A DNA stretch of 33,658 nucleotides, taken from positions 1 through 33,658 of the forward strand of contig JAQVWY010000022.1 in assembly GCA_028709465.1 (NCBI GenBank), in the 5' to 3' direction. Positions 1 through 9,344 of the stretch are shown piece after piece. How positions within the stretch are numbered: position 1 is the first letter of the stretch; each line of letters opens with the position of its first letter. This stretch comes from Tissierellia bacterium. GTDB taxonomy: Bacteria; Bacillota; Clostridia; Tissierellales; Sedimentibacteraceae. The position numbers and the translations under genes are program-made. The notes under the pieces were generated by a model, which saw only the letters and a list, made by a program, of their open reading frames with translations, did not search any database and had not been told where the DNA came from.

Positions 1-516
<516 letters not shown>

Positions 517-568
517 ATTTAATCATACTCCTATATTTATTAACCCGTATTAAAATAAGGGCTTTATA

Positions 569-595
569 TATATTATGATATATAAAAAGCATGGT
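569..595 (-). promoter_or_regulatory. Sigma-K-like promoter for the poly-Asp gene
   Basis: On the minus strand AC (595-594), a 16-base spacer and CATAATATA (577-569) match the sigma-K consensus AC-N16/17-CATANNNTA exactly. The predicted start is near 560, giving a leader of about 40 bases that contains the AGGAG site. The consensus is short and the DNA is AT-rich, so a chance match is possible. Confidence 0.4.
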
Positions 596-619
596 TCCAC
601 CAAATGACAAAATTAAACA

Positions 620-667
620 AAAAAAACACCCATTTATTAGTCGTTTCAAATATAAGGTGTTTTTTTA
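620..667 (-). terminator. Rho-independent terminator of yebC
   Basis: AAAAAACACC pairs with GGTGTTTTTT across an inner loop that can pair further (TTAT/ATAA). On the minus strand it ends in a run of eight T, 10 bases after the yebC stop codon. Confidence 0.75.
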
Positions 668-676
668 ATAATACTT

Positions 677-1423
677 TTATTCTTCGTCCTCTTCTTCAGG
701 CTCATCCCAATTATGATAGACTTCTTGGACGTCATCATTATCATCTAATGCATCAATTAACTTTCCAAGATTTTTAAGGGCATCTTCATCTTCCACCTTA
801 ACATATGTTTGAGGTATATACATTACATCCCCTTTAATATTATCATAGCCAGCTGATTTTAAGCCGTTTAAGACTGTTATAAAGTCTTCAGGAGCAGTAG
901 TTATTTCATAACTTTCATCTTGAACTTCAAAATCTTCAGCTCCTGCCTCTAATGCAGCCATCATGAGAGTGTCTTCATCAATTTTATCATCAAATTCAAT
1001 TGAAATTACTCCCTTTCTATCAAACAAGTAACCAACACAGCCTGTAGTTCCTAAATTTCCATTATATTTAGAAAAATAATGTCTAACATCTGCTGCAGTT
1101 CTGTTTTTGTTGTCAGTTAAACATTGAACCATAAAGGCTGTTCCACTTGGACCGTAACCCTCATAAGTTATAGTTTCGAAATGCTGACCTTCTAATGCTC
1201 CTAAACCTGCTTTTATAGCTCTATCTATATTGTCATTAGGCATATTTTGCGCTTTAGCCTTTTCAATTGCAGTTGCTAGTGATGAGTTGTAATCTGCATC
1301 AGCTCCACCCTCTCTCACTGCTACTGTTATTGCTCTTGCTAATTTAGTAAATATCTTTCCCCTTATTGCATCTTGTTTTCCTTTACGATTTTTTATATTT
1401 GACCATTTTGAATGTCCTGACAT
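677..1423 (-). CDS. yebC: YebC/PmpR/TACO1 family protein
   Basis: This is a YebC-family protein of 248 residues, the normal length. The family was long annotated as transcriptional regulators, and its members are now linked to translation of difficult (for example proline-rich) sequences. The N-terminal signature MSGHSKWSNIKNRKGKQD is intact, followed by the typical three-domain layout with the conserved ITYEGYGPSGTA region at about 105-116. The C-terminal tail from about residue 225 is very acidic (many Asp and Glu). The start is well supported by AGGAGG 5 bases upstream. The gene has its own promoter and terminator, so it is probably monocistronic. The family assignment is secure; the exact cellular role is inferred from the family. 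Confidence 0.95.
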   Translation of the reverse strand: MSGHSKWSNIKNRKGKQDAIRGKIFTKLARAITVAVREGGADADYNSSLATAIEKAKAQNMPNDNIDRAIKAGLGALEGQHFETITYEGYGPSGTAFMVQCLTDNKNRTAADVRHYFSKYNGNLGTTGCVGYLFDRKGVISIEFDDKIDEDTLMMAALEAGAEDFEVQDESYEITTAPEDFITVLNGLKSAGYDNIKGDVMYIPQTYVKVEDEDALKNLGKLIDALDDNDDVQEVYHNWDEPEEEDEE

Positions 1424-1467
1424 AATATCCTCCTATATTAATCCTTGTTACTAATTATTAACGAGAC

Positions 1468-1496
1468 ATTTTATCATAAGTTATATACTTTTTCAA
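1468..1496 (-). promoter_or_regulatory. Sigma-A promoter of yebC
   Basis: TTGAAA (1496-1491), a 17-base spacer, then TGA-TAAAAT (-10 at 1473-1468), an extended -10. It lies about 45 bases upstream of the yebC start. Confidence 0.6.
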
Positions 1497-1505
1497 ATAA
1501 TTTTG

Positions 1506-2147
1506 TTACACAACTATTTTTCCATCATTTATTGAATAATAGGATGATTGTCCAATATTAAAATCTGAATTACCGCTTGTAACTTCGTTTATTAAATCAG
1601 TTAATCTATCCATATCTTCCACCTTACAAAGAACTGTTAATATTACATTTTCTTCATAAACTTTATCTTTGATAATAAAAGAGTTTTTAGAAAGCTCATT
1701 TTCCATTTTCCCAAGCAAAGTATATTCTGTTTTTATAGATACTTCATTGAATAATGATTTTTCCACTATTAAACCGTTATCTAATCCAATTTTAGCACCT
1801 TTAGTATATGCCCTAACAAGTCCTCCAGCTCCAAGCATAACTCCACCAAAATATCTTGTAACAACTACAACGACATTTCTTAAATTTTCTTGATTAATTA
1901 CATTTAAAACTGGCATACCTGCAGTTCCTGAAGGCTCTCCATCATCAGAAAACCTTTGTAAATTACCACTTTCACCGATAGTATAAGCATATACATTATG
2001 ACTTGCATCCTTATATTCTTTTTTAATTTTTTCTATAAATTCTAATGCCTCTTCTTCATTGGTCACAGGTGATGCAGTGCCAATAAATCTTGATTTATTT
2101 ATTATTACTTCATCACGCCCTAACTTATGAATTGATTTGTAACTCAT
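1506..2147 (-). CDS. yigZ: YigZ/IMPACT family protein
   Basis: 213 residues, the usual size for the YigZ/YvyE (UPF0029, IMPACT) family. The N-terminal Impact domain is clear: the conserved stretch around residues 65-75 (RFSDDGEPSGTAG) and the VVVTRYFGGVMLGAGGLVRAY block are intact. A C-terminal ferredoxin-like DUF1949 region follows (about 135-195). Eukaryotic IMPACT regulates GCN2; the bacterial role is unresolved, with proposed ribosome or nucleic-acid contacts. The ATG starts 1 base beyond the hflX stop codon and its GAGGTG SD lies inside the end of hflX, so the two are translationally coupled. Confidence 0.93.
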   Translation of the reverse strand: MSYKSIHKLGRDEVIINKSRFIGTASPVTNEEEALEFIEKIKKEYKDASHNVYAYTIGESGNLQRFSDDGEPSGTAGMPVLNVINQENLRNVVVVVTRYFGGVMLGAGGLVRAYTKGAKIGLDNGLIVEKSLFNEVSIKTEYTLLGKMENELSKNSFIIKDKVYEENVILTVLCKVEDMDRLTDLINEVTSGNSDFNIGQSSYYSINDGKIVV

Positions 2148-2148
2148 T

Positions 2149-3414
2149 TTAGTAAATCACCTCAATATATTTTTCATAATTGTTTCTTTCATTTTCATAT
2201 AATACTGCATCAAAAATAATCCCATTTTCATCATACTTTTCATTGCTTGTATTTCTATTTTCATACAAATAATAATATGTTTTTAAATCCGAATTAGGAA
2301 TTCTTAAAACACATTTTATTTTGTTCCCATTAAGCTTATAATCTATTGCTTCCAATAATTTGTCAATATTAAATTTGTTTTTAGCTGATATATAAACTAT
2401 ATCATTAGTAGAAATAGTTCTTATATTATCGCCTGATATTTTATCAATCTTATTATAAACAGTTATAACAGGTATTTCTCTTCCAGTAATTTTTTCAATT
2501 AAATCGGTTGTAGTTTCTTTGTGCAATCGTAAATTTTCATCATTTATATCAATAAGATGAATTATTATATCAGCATATTTAATTTCTTCTAAGGTTCCCT
2601 TAAATGCTTCAACAATTTGTGTAGGAAGCTTTTTAATAAATCCAACTGTATCAGAAAATATAACTTTTTTACCTCCAGGTAATTTCACACTTCTTAATTC
2701 TGTATCTAAAGTAGCAAAAAGCATATTATCAGCATATACTTTTTTGCTTTCTGCTTCTTCCTTATATTGGCTTTCCACCAAGACATTTAACAATGTAGAT
2801 TTACCTGCGTTAGTATATCCTACTATTGATATTATAGGAACTTGGTCTTTTAATCTTTTTTTTCTTTTTGTCTCTCTTACTTTTTCTAATTCCTGCAACT
2901 GACTTTGTATATCAGAAATTTTTTCTTTGATTCTTCTTCTATCAATTTCCAACTTCTGCTCGCCAGGTCCCCTTGTGCCTATTCCTCCCCCTAAACGAGA
3001 AAAGTTCCTTGAACCTATCAACCTTGGAAGGCTATATTTTAATTGTGCCAATTCCACCTGAAGCTGTCCTTCCTTGGTAAAGGCTCTTCTTGCAAATATG
3101 TCTAGTATTAAATTTGTCCTATCTATAACTTTTGCATCCACAATCTCTTCAATATTTCTAATTTGAGAACCAGTCAATTCATCATTAAAAATCACTGTAT
3201 CTATTTCTAATTCTTTAACATATAAAGCTATTTCTTCAACCTTACCTTGCCCAACATAATATCTATTATCTATTCCATGTCTATTTTGAATAATAGTTGA
3301 TATTACTTCTCCTTCGGCAGCCTCCACAAGCTCTGTAAGCTCTTCCATATCATTTTCATTTTCATCTTCAGTTAATTGAACTGCAACTAACAAGCAACGT
3401 TCTTTATCTTCCAT
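2149..3414 (-). CDS. hflX: GTPase HflX, ribosome-associated
   Basis: HflX binds 50S and 70S particles and splits stalled or stress-arrested ribosomes using GTP. The protein has 421 residues, normal length. An N-terminal HflX domain runs to about 155 with its Gly-rich segment LGGGIGTRGPGE. A Lys/Arg-rich coiled coil follows (about 160-190). The GTPase domain has GYTNAGKST (199-207), DTVGFI (255-260) and NKID (321-324). A C-terminal region of about 75 residues follows. The ATG has GGAGG 5 bases upstream. The gene is the first of a two-gene unit with yigZ. The GTP-binding motifs show no missing residue. Confidence 0.96.
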   Translation of the reverse strand: MEDKERCLLVAVQLTEDENENDMEELTELVEAAEGEVISTIIQNRHGIDNRYYVGQGKVEEIALYVKELEIDTVIFNDELTGSQIRNIEEIVDAKVIDRTNLILDIFARRAFTKEGQLQVELAQLKYSLPRLIGSRNFSRLGGGIGTRGPGEQKLEIDRRRIKEKISDIQSQLQELEKVRETKRKKRLKDQVPIISIVGYTNAGKSTLLNVLVESQYKEEAESKKVYADNMLFATLDTELRSVKLPGGKKVIFSDTVGFIKKLPTQIVEAFKGTLEEIKYADIIIHLIDINDENLRLHKETTTDLIEKITGREIPVITVYNKIDKISGDNIRTISTNDIVYISAKNKFNIDKLLEAIDYKLNGNKIKCVLRIPNSDLKTYYYLYENRNTSNEKYDENGIIFDAVLYENERNNYEKYIEVIY

Positions 3415-3451
3415 GTTTCCTCCAAAAAAGTCACAAAAGTATTATTACTGT

Positions 3452-3485
3452 ATTTTAACATATTTATTATGTAGCTGTACAGCTA
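3452..3485 (-). promoter_or_regulatory. Possible hflX promoter with overlapping palindrome
   Basis: TGTACA (3481-3476), an 18-base spacer and TAAAAT (3457-3452) form a weak sigma-A promoter. The -35 sits inside a perfect 14-bp palindrome, TAGCTGTACAGCTA (3472-3485), which could be an operator or simply a chance palindrome. Confidence 0.3.
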
Positions 3486-3565
3486 AAAATATTCTCTTCA
3501 ATCTTTTAGTTATTTTTTGTCTTTCTTTAATATGTTTTCATGATTATAACACAAAAAACCTTTTT

Positions 3566-3620
3566 TGTCATTCCAAGCCAAGTAAAGAATCTCTAAATCA
3601 TTCAAACCATGCAATTCATC
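3566..3620. repeat. Dispersed TGTCATTC...GAATCTC repeat, short copy
   Basis: The segment contains TGTCATTCCAAG followed by AAAGAATCTC. It shares these core words with the longer copies at 12298-12432 and 16636-16781 and the fragment at 22582-22616. It fills most of the gap between hflX and yunB. Confidence 0.5.
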
Positions 3621-3627
3621 GCTAGCT

Positions 3628-4257
3628 TTAATTACCTATTGGAAATTTCATATATGAGTCAGGAACTTCTCCGACTATTACTATTTCTGCTATTAACACG
3701 TTATTCTTTATGGACATTGAGCTAGTAGTTACAGGACTTACAATTCTCATATCCACAGCTACTGTTATGTATATTTTATATCTTGTTTGGTTGATTCCAG
3801 ATTCCTCAAATTCAGTGATAAAATCTACCAATACACTTCCTTGATGCAAAATTGTAAAATTTAGTTTTGGTCCTTTATTAGCCAATAATTGACTATCAAG
3901 AGCTGAACCTAAAGGAATAGAAAATTTTTGATTTGACAGTGTACTAATATTCTCTTGAACGTCTTTTGCAATATTAGAAGAAATAGTATTCATAACTAAG
4001 GCATCTGTTCTAATCATATTAATTCTTCCTTCATTATCATAAGTTGGAACTAATATTTGTTCTTTTAATTCATCCTTTTTTAATTGTGCTCTTACTGTAT
4101 CATTTATTATTCTAGTTGCAATAACTTTTGCTTGTACCTCACAAATAGATTTTATAGTAGGTTTAATACTAACTTCTAGGTAATAATATGATAACAATGC
4201 CATAAATACCAAAATTAAGGTAAAAAAATAAGCCTTTTTTTTCTTATTATTTTTCAA
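3628..4257 (-). CDS. yunB: Sporulation protein YunB
   Basis: 209 residues matching the YunB family, sigma-E-controlled mother-cell proteins needed for normal spore formation in Bacillus. A Lys/Asn-rich N-terminus is followed by one membrane segment at about 10-27. A secreted-type domain follows with the conserved RIINDTV region and IPLGSALDSQLLANKGP near 110-130. No catalytic motif is known. The start is TTG (4257), with a GGGGG SD about 10 bases upstream. It is divergent from the penicillin-binding protein gene with about 140 bases between the starts; the two promoters overlap. Confidence 0.88.
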   Translation of the reverse strand: MKNNKKKKAYFFTLILVFMALLSYYYLEVSIKPTIKSICEVQAKVIATRIINDTVRAQLKKDELKEQILVPTYDNEGRINMIRTDALVMNTISSNIAKDVQENISTLSNQKFSIPLGSALDSQLLANKGPKLNFTILHQGSVLVDFITEFEESGINQTRYKIYITVAVDMRIVSPVTTSSMSIKNNVLIAEIVIVGEVPDSYMKFPIGN

Positions 4258-4291
4258 CTATTGATTTCCCCCTTATTTTGTTCTATTATAT

Positions 4292-4320
4292 ATAATATGA
4301 TAGTTTATAAAAACTTTGAC
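4292..4320 (-). promoter_or_regulatory. Sigma-E-like promoter of yunB
   Basis: GTCAAAGT (4320-4313), 13 bases, then CATATTAT (4299-4292). Each half matches the sigma-E consensus (GTCATATT / CATACAAT type) at 6 of 8 positions. It overlaps the -35 of the divergent sigma-A promoter. Confidence 0.35.
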
Positions 4321-4346
4321 AACATTAGTTAATTTTGTGGTATACT
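4316..4346 (+). promoter_or_regulatory. Sigma-A promoter of the class A PBP gene
   Basis: TTGACA (4316-4321), a 19-base spacer and an extended -10, TGG-TATACT (4338-4346). It lies about 50 bases upstream of the preferred ATG. Confidence 0.6.
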
Positions 4347-4397
4347 AATCTATTATAAGTTTTTATGTACTCATGTGTAACTATATTGGAGGTTAAT

Positions 4398-7300
4398 ATG
4401 GCAAATGAAAATAAAAGAAATATAGAAAATGCAAATAATAAAAAATCAAACAATAATGAGGAAAAAAGAAAAAAGAAATCTAAAAGAAAATGGAAATCTA
4501 TTTTAAAAATTTCTCTTTTAGTTATATTTATTGCAATGATTATAGCAGGTGGTGCAATCGCAGGAATGTTATTAGGTATTATTAAAAGCGCACCTGAAAT
4601 CGATCCTACAAATGTTTTAAATAACCTAACAGAAAGTTCCGTTATATTAGATGAAAATGGTACTATTATTGAACAAATTCATGATCCTAATGAAAACAGA
4701 GATATAGTTGAATTGAAAGATATTCCTGAAAATTTACAAGATGCTTTTATTGCAATAGAAGATCATCGTTTTGAAGATCATCCAGGTATAGATATACAAC
4801 GTATATTTGGTTCTCTTATACACAATGTTAAAGTAGGCGACCCTACGTCCCAAGGTGCTAGTACTATTACTCAACAGCTTGTGAAAAATCTGTATTTGAC
4901 TAATGAAAAATCATGGGAACGTAAAATTAAAGAAATTTATTTAGCTCTTCAGGTAGAAAGAAAACTTAGTAAAGAACAAATACTTGAAAATTATTTAAAC
5001 ACTATTCCATTAGGTCAAAGTGCATATGGTGTTCAAACTGCAGCTTATTATTATTTTTCAAAAGATGTAAACGAGCTTACACTGGCTGAAAGTGCTCTTT
5101 TAGCAGGTGCTGCAAAGAGTAATGTTTATTATGCTCCTTTTAACCGTTATAATTTAGAAGATACAAATGATATTCCTGAACAAGATATAGTTGGTTATGT
5201 TTTTATAGGTTCAGTTCAATATGCATGTGTTTATAATCAAAATGCTATTGATAGACAACATGTAATTTTAAACAGAATGCTAGACTTAGAATTTATTAAT
5301 CAACAAGAATATGACGCTGCAATGGCTGAAGATATGCACCTTGCATTAAAACCTGGCCAAACAAAAGTAGAAGGAATATCATCTGCTTCAATGGATTACG
5401 TAAAAGAAAAAGTAATTGAAGATTTAATGGAAACCCAAGGGTTAATCTATGAGGATGCTGAAAACTACTTATATAAAGGTGGTTTATCAATAACTTCCAC
5501 TATAGATCTTAAAATGCAAAAATCGCTTGAAGATTCATATAATAATTTTGCTGAACTGTTTTTAGGTGCTACTCCCTCAGGGGATAAGCCTATTGTTCAG
5601 GATTGGAGATATTTTAAATGGTCAGGTGGCACTCCAACAGGTTCATTAGATTCTAATTTAAATATATTAGATGAAAGCGGTAATATTATTTATTATGACA
5701 AAATAAATATCTTGGATGAAAACAATAATATTTATATAAATGAAAATGAGTACAGTTATGATGAAGCTGGAAATTTAGTTATTAATTCAAATAAATTTAA
5801 CATATATTCCACATCAATTGATATAATTGATTGTTACACTATTGATGATAAATTAAATTTTGTTTCACACACCATTGGTGGTTTAAACATTGGAAACAAT
5901 TATGAAATATTAGAACAAAAAGGTACAAAAGGTGTTTTTAAAATCCCTGCTTCATATATAAATAAAAATCCAGAAATGTTTGTAGTTGGTACTGATAATG
6001 TGTTGAGAATATCAAAAGATTATTTCTTCTTTCAAGAAAAAGGTATAGTTCAGCCACAGTCTGCTGCAGTAATAATGGATTATAAAACTGGTAAAATAAA
6101 GGCTATGATTGGTGGAAGAAATATAGAAGGTTCTAAAACATTTAACAGAGCTGTATCTGCCGCTAGACAGCCTGGTTCAACTATTAAACCCCTATCAGTT
6201 TATCTGCCAGCATTAGATTTAGGTTACACTGCTGCCTATGTGTTAGATGATTTGCCAAGATATTATAATGGCGATAGATGGCCTAAAAACTGGTATGAAC
6301 ACAGAGCGATTAAGTATTGGGGTAAAGTTACACTACGAAAATCTATTGAACAATCAATTAATACTAATGCGGTTACTATGTTAGAAACAATAGGTACAGA
6401 TAAAGCTATTGATGCTTTAACTAAATTAGGATTAATTGATGGAGATAACCCTGGAAATGATACTTTTGTAACTCCTGAAGAAAATCCAAATTATAATGAT
6501 GTTAATTTAGCATCCCTTGGATTGGGAGGTTTAACAAAAGGATTTTCTCCTTTAGGAATGACTGCTGCTTATGGAGCAATTGCAAACAATGGAGTATATA
6601 CTGAACCAATAGTATATACAAAAGTAACTAACAGCAAAGGCGATATAATATTAGAAAATATACCTGAAACAAGAGTTGTAGTAAGCCCAGAAATTGCTTC
6701 ATTAATGACAGATATATTAAGATCAACAGTTTATTCAGGGCTTTCATATGAAGCTAAACTTCCTGCTAACATGGGAATTGAAGTAGCAGGAAAAACAGGT
6801 ACAACACAAGCAAACGGAGATTTTTGGTTTGTGGGATATTCTCCATATTATGTAGGTGGAATATGGGTTGGCAATGATAATGTTCAAATGAAGCTATCAG
6901 GCAATAGTGGTGCTAATGCAAGACTTTGGAGCGGTATAATGACACCTATACATGAAGGATTAGATCCAGCTAAATTTGAATTGAATAAAAATTTAATTCC
7001 TGTAAATGTATGTAGTCAATCTGGAAAACTTCCAACTGACCTTTGCTCCCATGATCAAAGAGGAAGTCAAGTTATTACTGAATATTTTGTTCCAGGCACT
7101 CAACCTACGCAAACTTGTGATGTGCATGTAATTGCTGAAGTTTGTTCCAGCTCAAATATGCTTAAATCACCGTTTTGCCCCGGTAATTCAATAACTCAAA
7201 AGGTATTTATTAATAGGGAAAAACTATACGACCCATATGCAGGTACTACAAATGGTGAAGCTATAAAATTATATCAACAAATTAATGAAGATTTAACAAG

Positions 7301-7667
7301 TACTTCCATTGAAGATTTAAAACAAATTTATGCTGGTCAAGCAACATTTGATGAAAATAATAAAATAGTTGAAGTATTAGGAATTCCAGTTGATAAGTTA
7401 TATTCAGGAGGGTTTATTACACTAGATTATGAATATCAACTGCCTACAAAGGTATGTACGTATCATACTCAATGGCATTTAGATCAATGGAACAACAACA
7501 AAGGCAAACCAAATAATGGAAATAATGACGATGAAAACAATGGAAATAATAATAGTAACGAAAATAATAGTAATAATGGAAACAACAATAATAATATAGA
7601 AGATATAATTGAATCTGATAAACCAGATGAGATAATAGATTCAATTTTAGATTCCATAACTAATTAA
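4398..7667 (+). CDS. Class A penicillin-binding protein (PBP1A type)
   Basis: A bifunctional wall synthase that polymerises and cross-links peptidoglycan at the membrane. The ATG at 4398 is chosen because GGAGG lies 5 bases upstream; an in-frame ATG at 4365 has no SD. It gives 1089 residues, long for the family (usually 700-900). In order: a basic Asn/Lys-rich cytoplasmic tail, a membrane helix (about 36-60), a GT51 transglycosylase with EDHRFEDHPG at 121-130 and QGASTITQQL, and an expanded linker (about 375-550). The transpeptidase has STIK at about 594-597, SIN at about 653 and KTG at about 799. A Cys-containing C-terminal region and a low-complexity Asn/Gly/Glu tail end the protein. The segment after the glycosyltransferase core (about 250-285) looks like an insertion. 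All catalytic motifs are present. It is followed by a strong terminator. Confidence 0.93.
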   Translation: MANENKRNIENANNKKSNNNEEKRKKKSKRKWKSILKISLLVIFIAMIIAGGAIAGMLLGIIKSAPEIDPTNVLNNLTESSVILDENGTIIEQIHDPNENRDIVELKDIPENLQDAFIAIEDHRFEDHPGIDIQRIFGSLIHNVKVGDPTSQGASTITQQLVKNLYLTNEKSWERKIKEIYLALQVERKLSKEQILENYLNTIPLGQSAYGVQTAAYYYFSKDVNELTLAESALLAGAAKSNVYYAPFNRYNLEDTNDIPEQDIVGYVFIGSVQYACVYNQNAIDRQHVILNRMLDLEFINQQEYDAAMAEDMHLALKPGQTKVEGISSASMDYVKEKVIEDLMETQGLIYEDAENYLYKGGLSITSTIDLKMQKSLEDSYNNFAELFLGATPSGDKPIVQDWRYFKWSGGTPTGSLDSNLNILDESGNIIYYDKINILDENNNIYINENEYSYDEAGNLVINSNKFNIYSTSIDIIDCYTIDDKLNFVSHTIGGLNIGNNYEILEQKGTKGVFKIPASYINKNPEMFVVGTDNVLRISKDYFFFQEKGIVQPQSAAVIMDYKTGKIKAMIGGRNIEGSKTFNRAVSAARQPGSTIKPLSVYLPALDLGYTAAYVLDDLPRYYNGDRWPKNWYEHRAIKYWGKVTLRKSIEQSINTNAVTMLETIGTDKAIDALTKLGLIDGDNPGNDTFVTPEENPNYNDVNLASLGLGGLTKGFSPLGMTAAYGAIANNGVYTEPIVYTKVTNSKGDIILENIPETRVVVSPEIASLMTDILRSTVYSGLSYEAKLPANMGIEVAGKTGTTQANGDFWFVGYSPYYVGGIWVGNDNVQMKLSGNSGANARLWSGIMTPIHEGLDPAKFELNKNLIPVNVCSQSGKLPTDLCSHDQRGSQVITEYFVPGTQPTQTCDVHVIAEVCSSSNMLKSPFCPGNSITQKVFINREKLYDPYAGTTNGEAIKLYQQINEDLTSTSIEDLKQIYAGQATFDENNKIVEVLGIPVDKLYSGGFITLDYEYQLPTKVCTYHTQWHLDQWNNNKGKPNNGNNDDENNGNNNSNENNSNNGNNNNNIEDIIESDKPDEIIDSILDSITN

Positions 7668-7705
7668 TTATTTAATTATTATATGTATTTAATAGTAAAA
7701 CTTCT

Positions 7706-7736
7706 AAAAAAAGCTTATTAATTATAAGCTTTTTTT
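7706..7736 (+). terminator. Terminator after the PBP gene
   Basis: A 13-bp stem of AAAAAAAGCTTAT with ATAAGCTTTTTTT around a 5-base loop, ending in T7. It lies about 40 bases after the stop codon. Confidence 0.85.
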
Positions 7737-7858
7737 AAATACAAACGTAATACAAAGCCGAAGTTTTCAATATCAAATAACTAAAAGTAGAATTTTCTCG
7801 ACAATTTTTTTCAAAATGTAGATATTGTTTATTTAATAACAATCGCTCTTCAAAATTG

Positions 7859-7887
7859 TTGACAAACAAAAATAAATACTATATAAT
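7859..7887 (+). promoter_or_regulatory. Consensus sigma-A promoter of the Gate-domain gene
   Basis: TTGACA (7859-7864), exactly 17 bases, TATAAT (7882-7887): a perfect consensus match and one of the two strongest promoters in the window. The predicted start is about 7893-7895, leaving a leader of about 170 bases. Confidence 0.85.
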
Positions 7888-7893
7888 TTCAAT

Positions 7894-8037
7894 GTGATTT
7901 AACTTGTTGCAAATTGTAATTAATTGTAGTTGAATTTAGTTTAATTAATAGTAAGTTTGTAATTTTATTATTTTTAATTTAATTTGATTAAACAAAATTT
8001 TTATTTAATTAAATACGAATTGCAATTTAATAATCAC
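7894..8037 (+). promoter_or_regulatory. AT-rich, possibly structured 5' leader
   Basis: The untranslated leader begins with GTGATT (7894-7899) and the complementary AATCAC is at 8032-8037, just before the AGGGG SD. The inner flanks (TTGTTGCAAATTG near 7912 and GAATTGCAATTTAA near 8017) are also partly complementary, so the ends could close a long-range stem. No known riboswitch core is recognised. Bases 7741-7858, upstream of the promoter, hold only AT-rich sequence and no feature I can support. Confidence 0.35.
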
Positions 8038-8066
8038 AAAATAACATCTAAAGGGGAAAAACAAAC

Positions 8067-9266
8067 ATGAATAGTAAAGAAAAAAACCCTCAAGTAATGG
8101 TTAATGAGAAGGGTGAAAGATTAGTAAAAGCAGTTGGACCAAGCGCTTTTATAACAATCGGTGTTTTCGTAGTTCTATTTGGTTATCTTGGCTCTGTAAT
8201 GGGCATTGACAAAGTTTTTGGTGTTTTAATGAAAACTGGATTTGACGTATTGATTAATACATCATTCTACATCATGGCAGTTGCAATCATAGCAGGAGGC
8301 TGCTCATATGTATGGTCTGAATTCGGAGTTATTGCATTAGTAAACAAAATACTTTCACCATTAATGAGACCTTTATTTGGTCTTCCAGGTGCTGCAGCAA
8401 TTGGTGCTATGACAACTTATGTATCTGACAACCCTGCAATATTAGCATTAGCTGAAGACCCAGGATTTGACAAATACTTTACACCTGCTGAAAAAGCAAC
8501 TTACACAAACTTTGGTACTACTTTTGGAATGGGTCTTATAGTTACAGCTTATATGTTAGGACTAGGTAAGGATTATTTTTTAGCAACATTAATTGGTAAT
8601 ATTGCTGCAATATTAGGTGGAGTTGTATCTACAAGACTAGTTTTAATAGCTGCAAAAAAATACTATAAAGAAGATCGTAAATTCAAAATTGATGCAAATG
8701 ATAAAAATGATCCAACTATATCTATGAGAAAAATTAGAAACGGTGGATCTTTTGAAAGATTTTTATCAGCATTTATGGATGGAGCTAAATCTGGTGTTTC
8801 TTTAGGACTAGCTTGTGCTTCTGGTACAGTATTAGTTTGTACATTAGTTATGATTCTAACTTTTGGACCTGCAGGTGAAAATGGAGAATATATTGGTGCT
8901 GCTTATGAAGGAGTTAGATTATTACCTAAATTAGCTCAACCATTGTTACCAATATTTAAAATTTTATTTGGATTCACTAATTCAGAAGTTATGGTATTCC
9001 CTCTAACAGCATTAGGAGCAGTTGGAAGTGCAATGGGATTAACATCAGGATTACTTGAAAATGGTTTTGCTAATGCTCATAACGTAGCAGTATTTGTTGG
9101 TATCGGTATTTGCTGGAGTGGTTTCTTAAGTACACATGTTGGTATGCTAGATACTTTAAAACAAAATCATTTTATAAGATTAAGTATTGGATGCCATTTA
9201 ATAGGTGGTATAGCAGCTGGTATATTTGCTAACTATATTTATTTAATAGTTACTTCAATACTATAA
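8067..9266 (+). CDS. Nucleoside-recognition (Gate) domain membrane protein
   Basis: A polytopic inner-membrane protein of 399 residues with about nine hydrophobic segments. It resembles proteins carrying the Gate (nucleoside recognition) domain, also found in concentrative nucleoside transporters and in SpoIIIJ-independent spore proteins SpmA/SpmB. Characteristic features are the small-residue segments IIAGGCSYVWSEFG and GLPGAAAIGAMTTYVSDNPA (about 74-87 and 110-130), and a second gate-like half from about 230 with GFTNSEVMVFPLTALGA. The substrate cannot be read from sequence. The ATG has AGGGG 11 bases upstream. The gene stands alone between a consensus promoter with a long leader and a terminator, which suggests strong, possibly leader-regulated expression. 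The domain call is likely; transport of nucleosides is inference. Confidence 0.72.
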   Translation: MNSKEKNPQVMVNEKGERLVKAVGPSAFITIGVFVVLFGYLGSVMGIDKVFGVLMKTGFDVLINTSFYIMAVAIIAGGCSYVWSEFGVIALVNKILSPLMRPLFGLPGAAAIGAMTTYVSDNPAILALAEDPGFDKYFTPAEKATYTNFGTTFGMGLIVTAYMLGLGKDYFLATLIGNIAAILGGVVSTRLVLIAAKKYYKEDRKFKIDANDKNDPTISMRKIRNGGSFERFLSAFMDGAKSGVSLGLACASGTVLVCTLVMILTFGPAGENGEYIGAAYEGVRLLPKLAQPLLPIFKILFGFTNSEVMVFPLTALGAVGSAMGLTSGLLENGFANAHNVAVFVGIGICWSGFLSTHVGMLDTLKQNHFIRLSIGCHLIGGIAAGIFANYIYLIVTSIL

Positions 9267-9275
9267 TAATAATTA

Positions 9276-9312
9276 CAAAAAGAGTTTACAATTATTTTGG
9301 TAAACTCTTTTT
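9276..9312. terminator. Bidirectional terminator between the Gate gene and spoVAE
   Basis: A 13-bp stem, AAAAAGAGTTTAC with GTAAACTCTTTTT, a 10-base loop, and T-rich ends on both strands. It lies between two convergent genes. Confidence 0.85.
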
Positions 9313-9344
9313 TCATTTGTGCTTGTTTTTATATTTTATCATCA

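Noticed and set aside
3413..3625. A 70-codon plus-strand ORF between hflX and yunB
   Set aside because: It lies over the hflX promoter and a dispersed repeat, has no SD, and gives no protein-like sequence.
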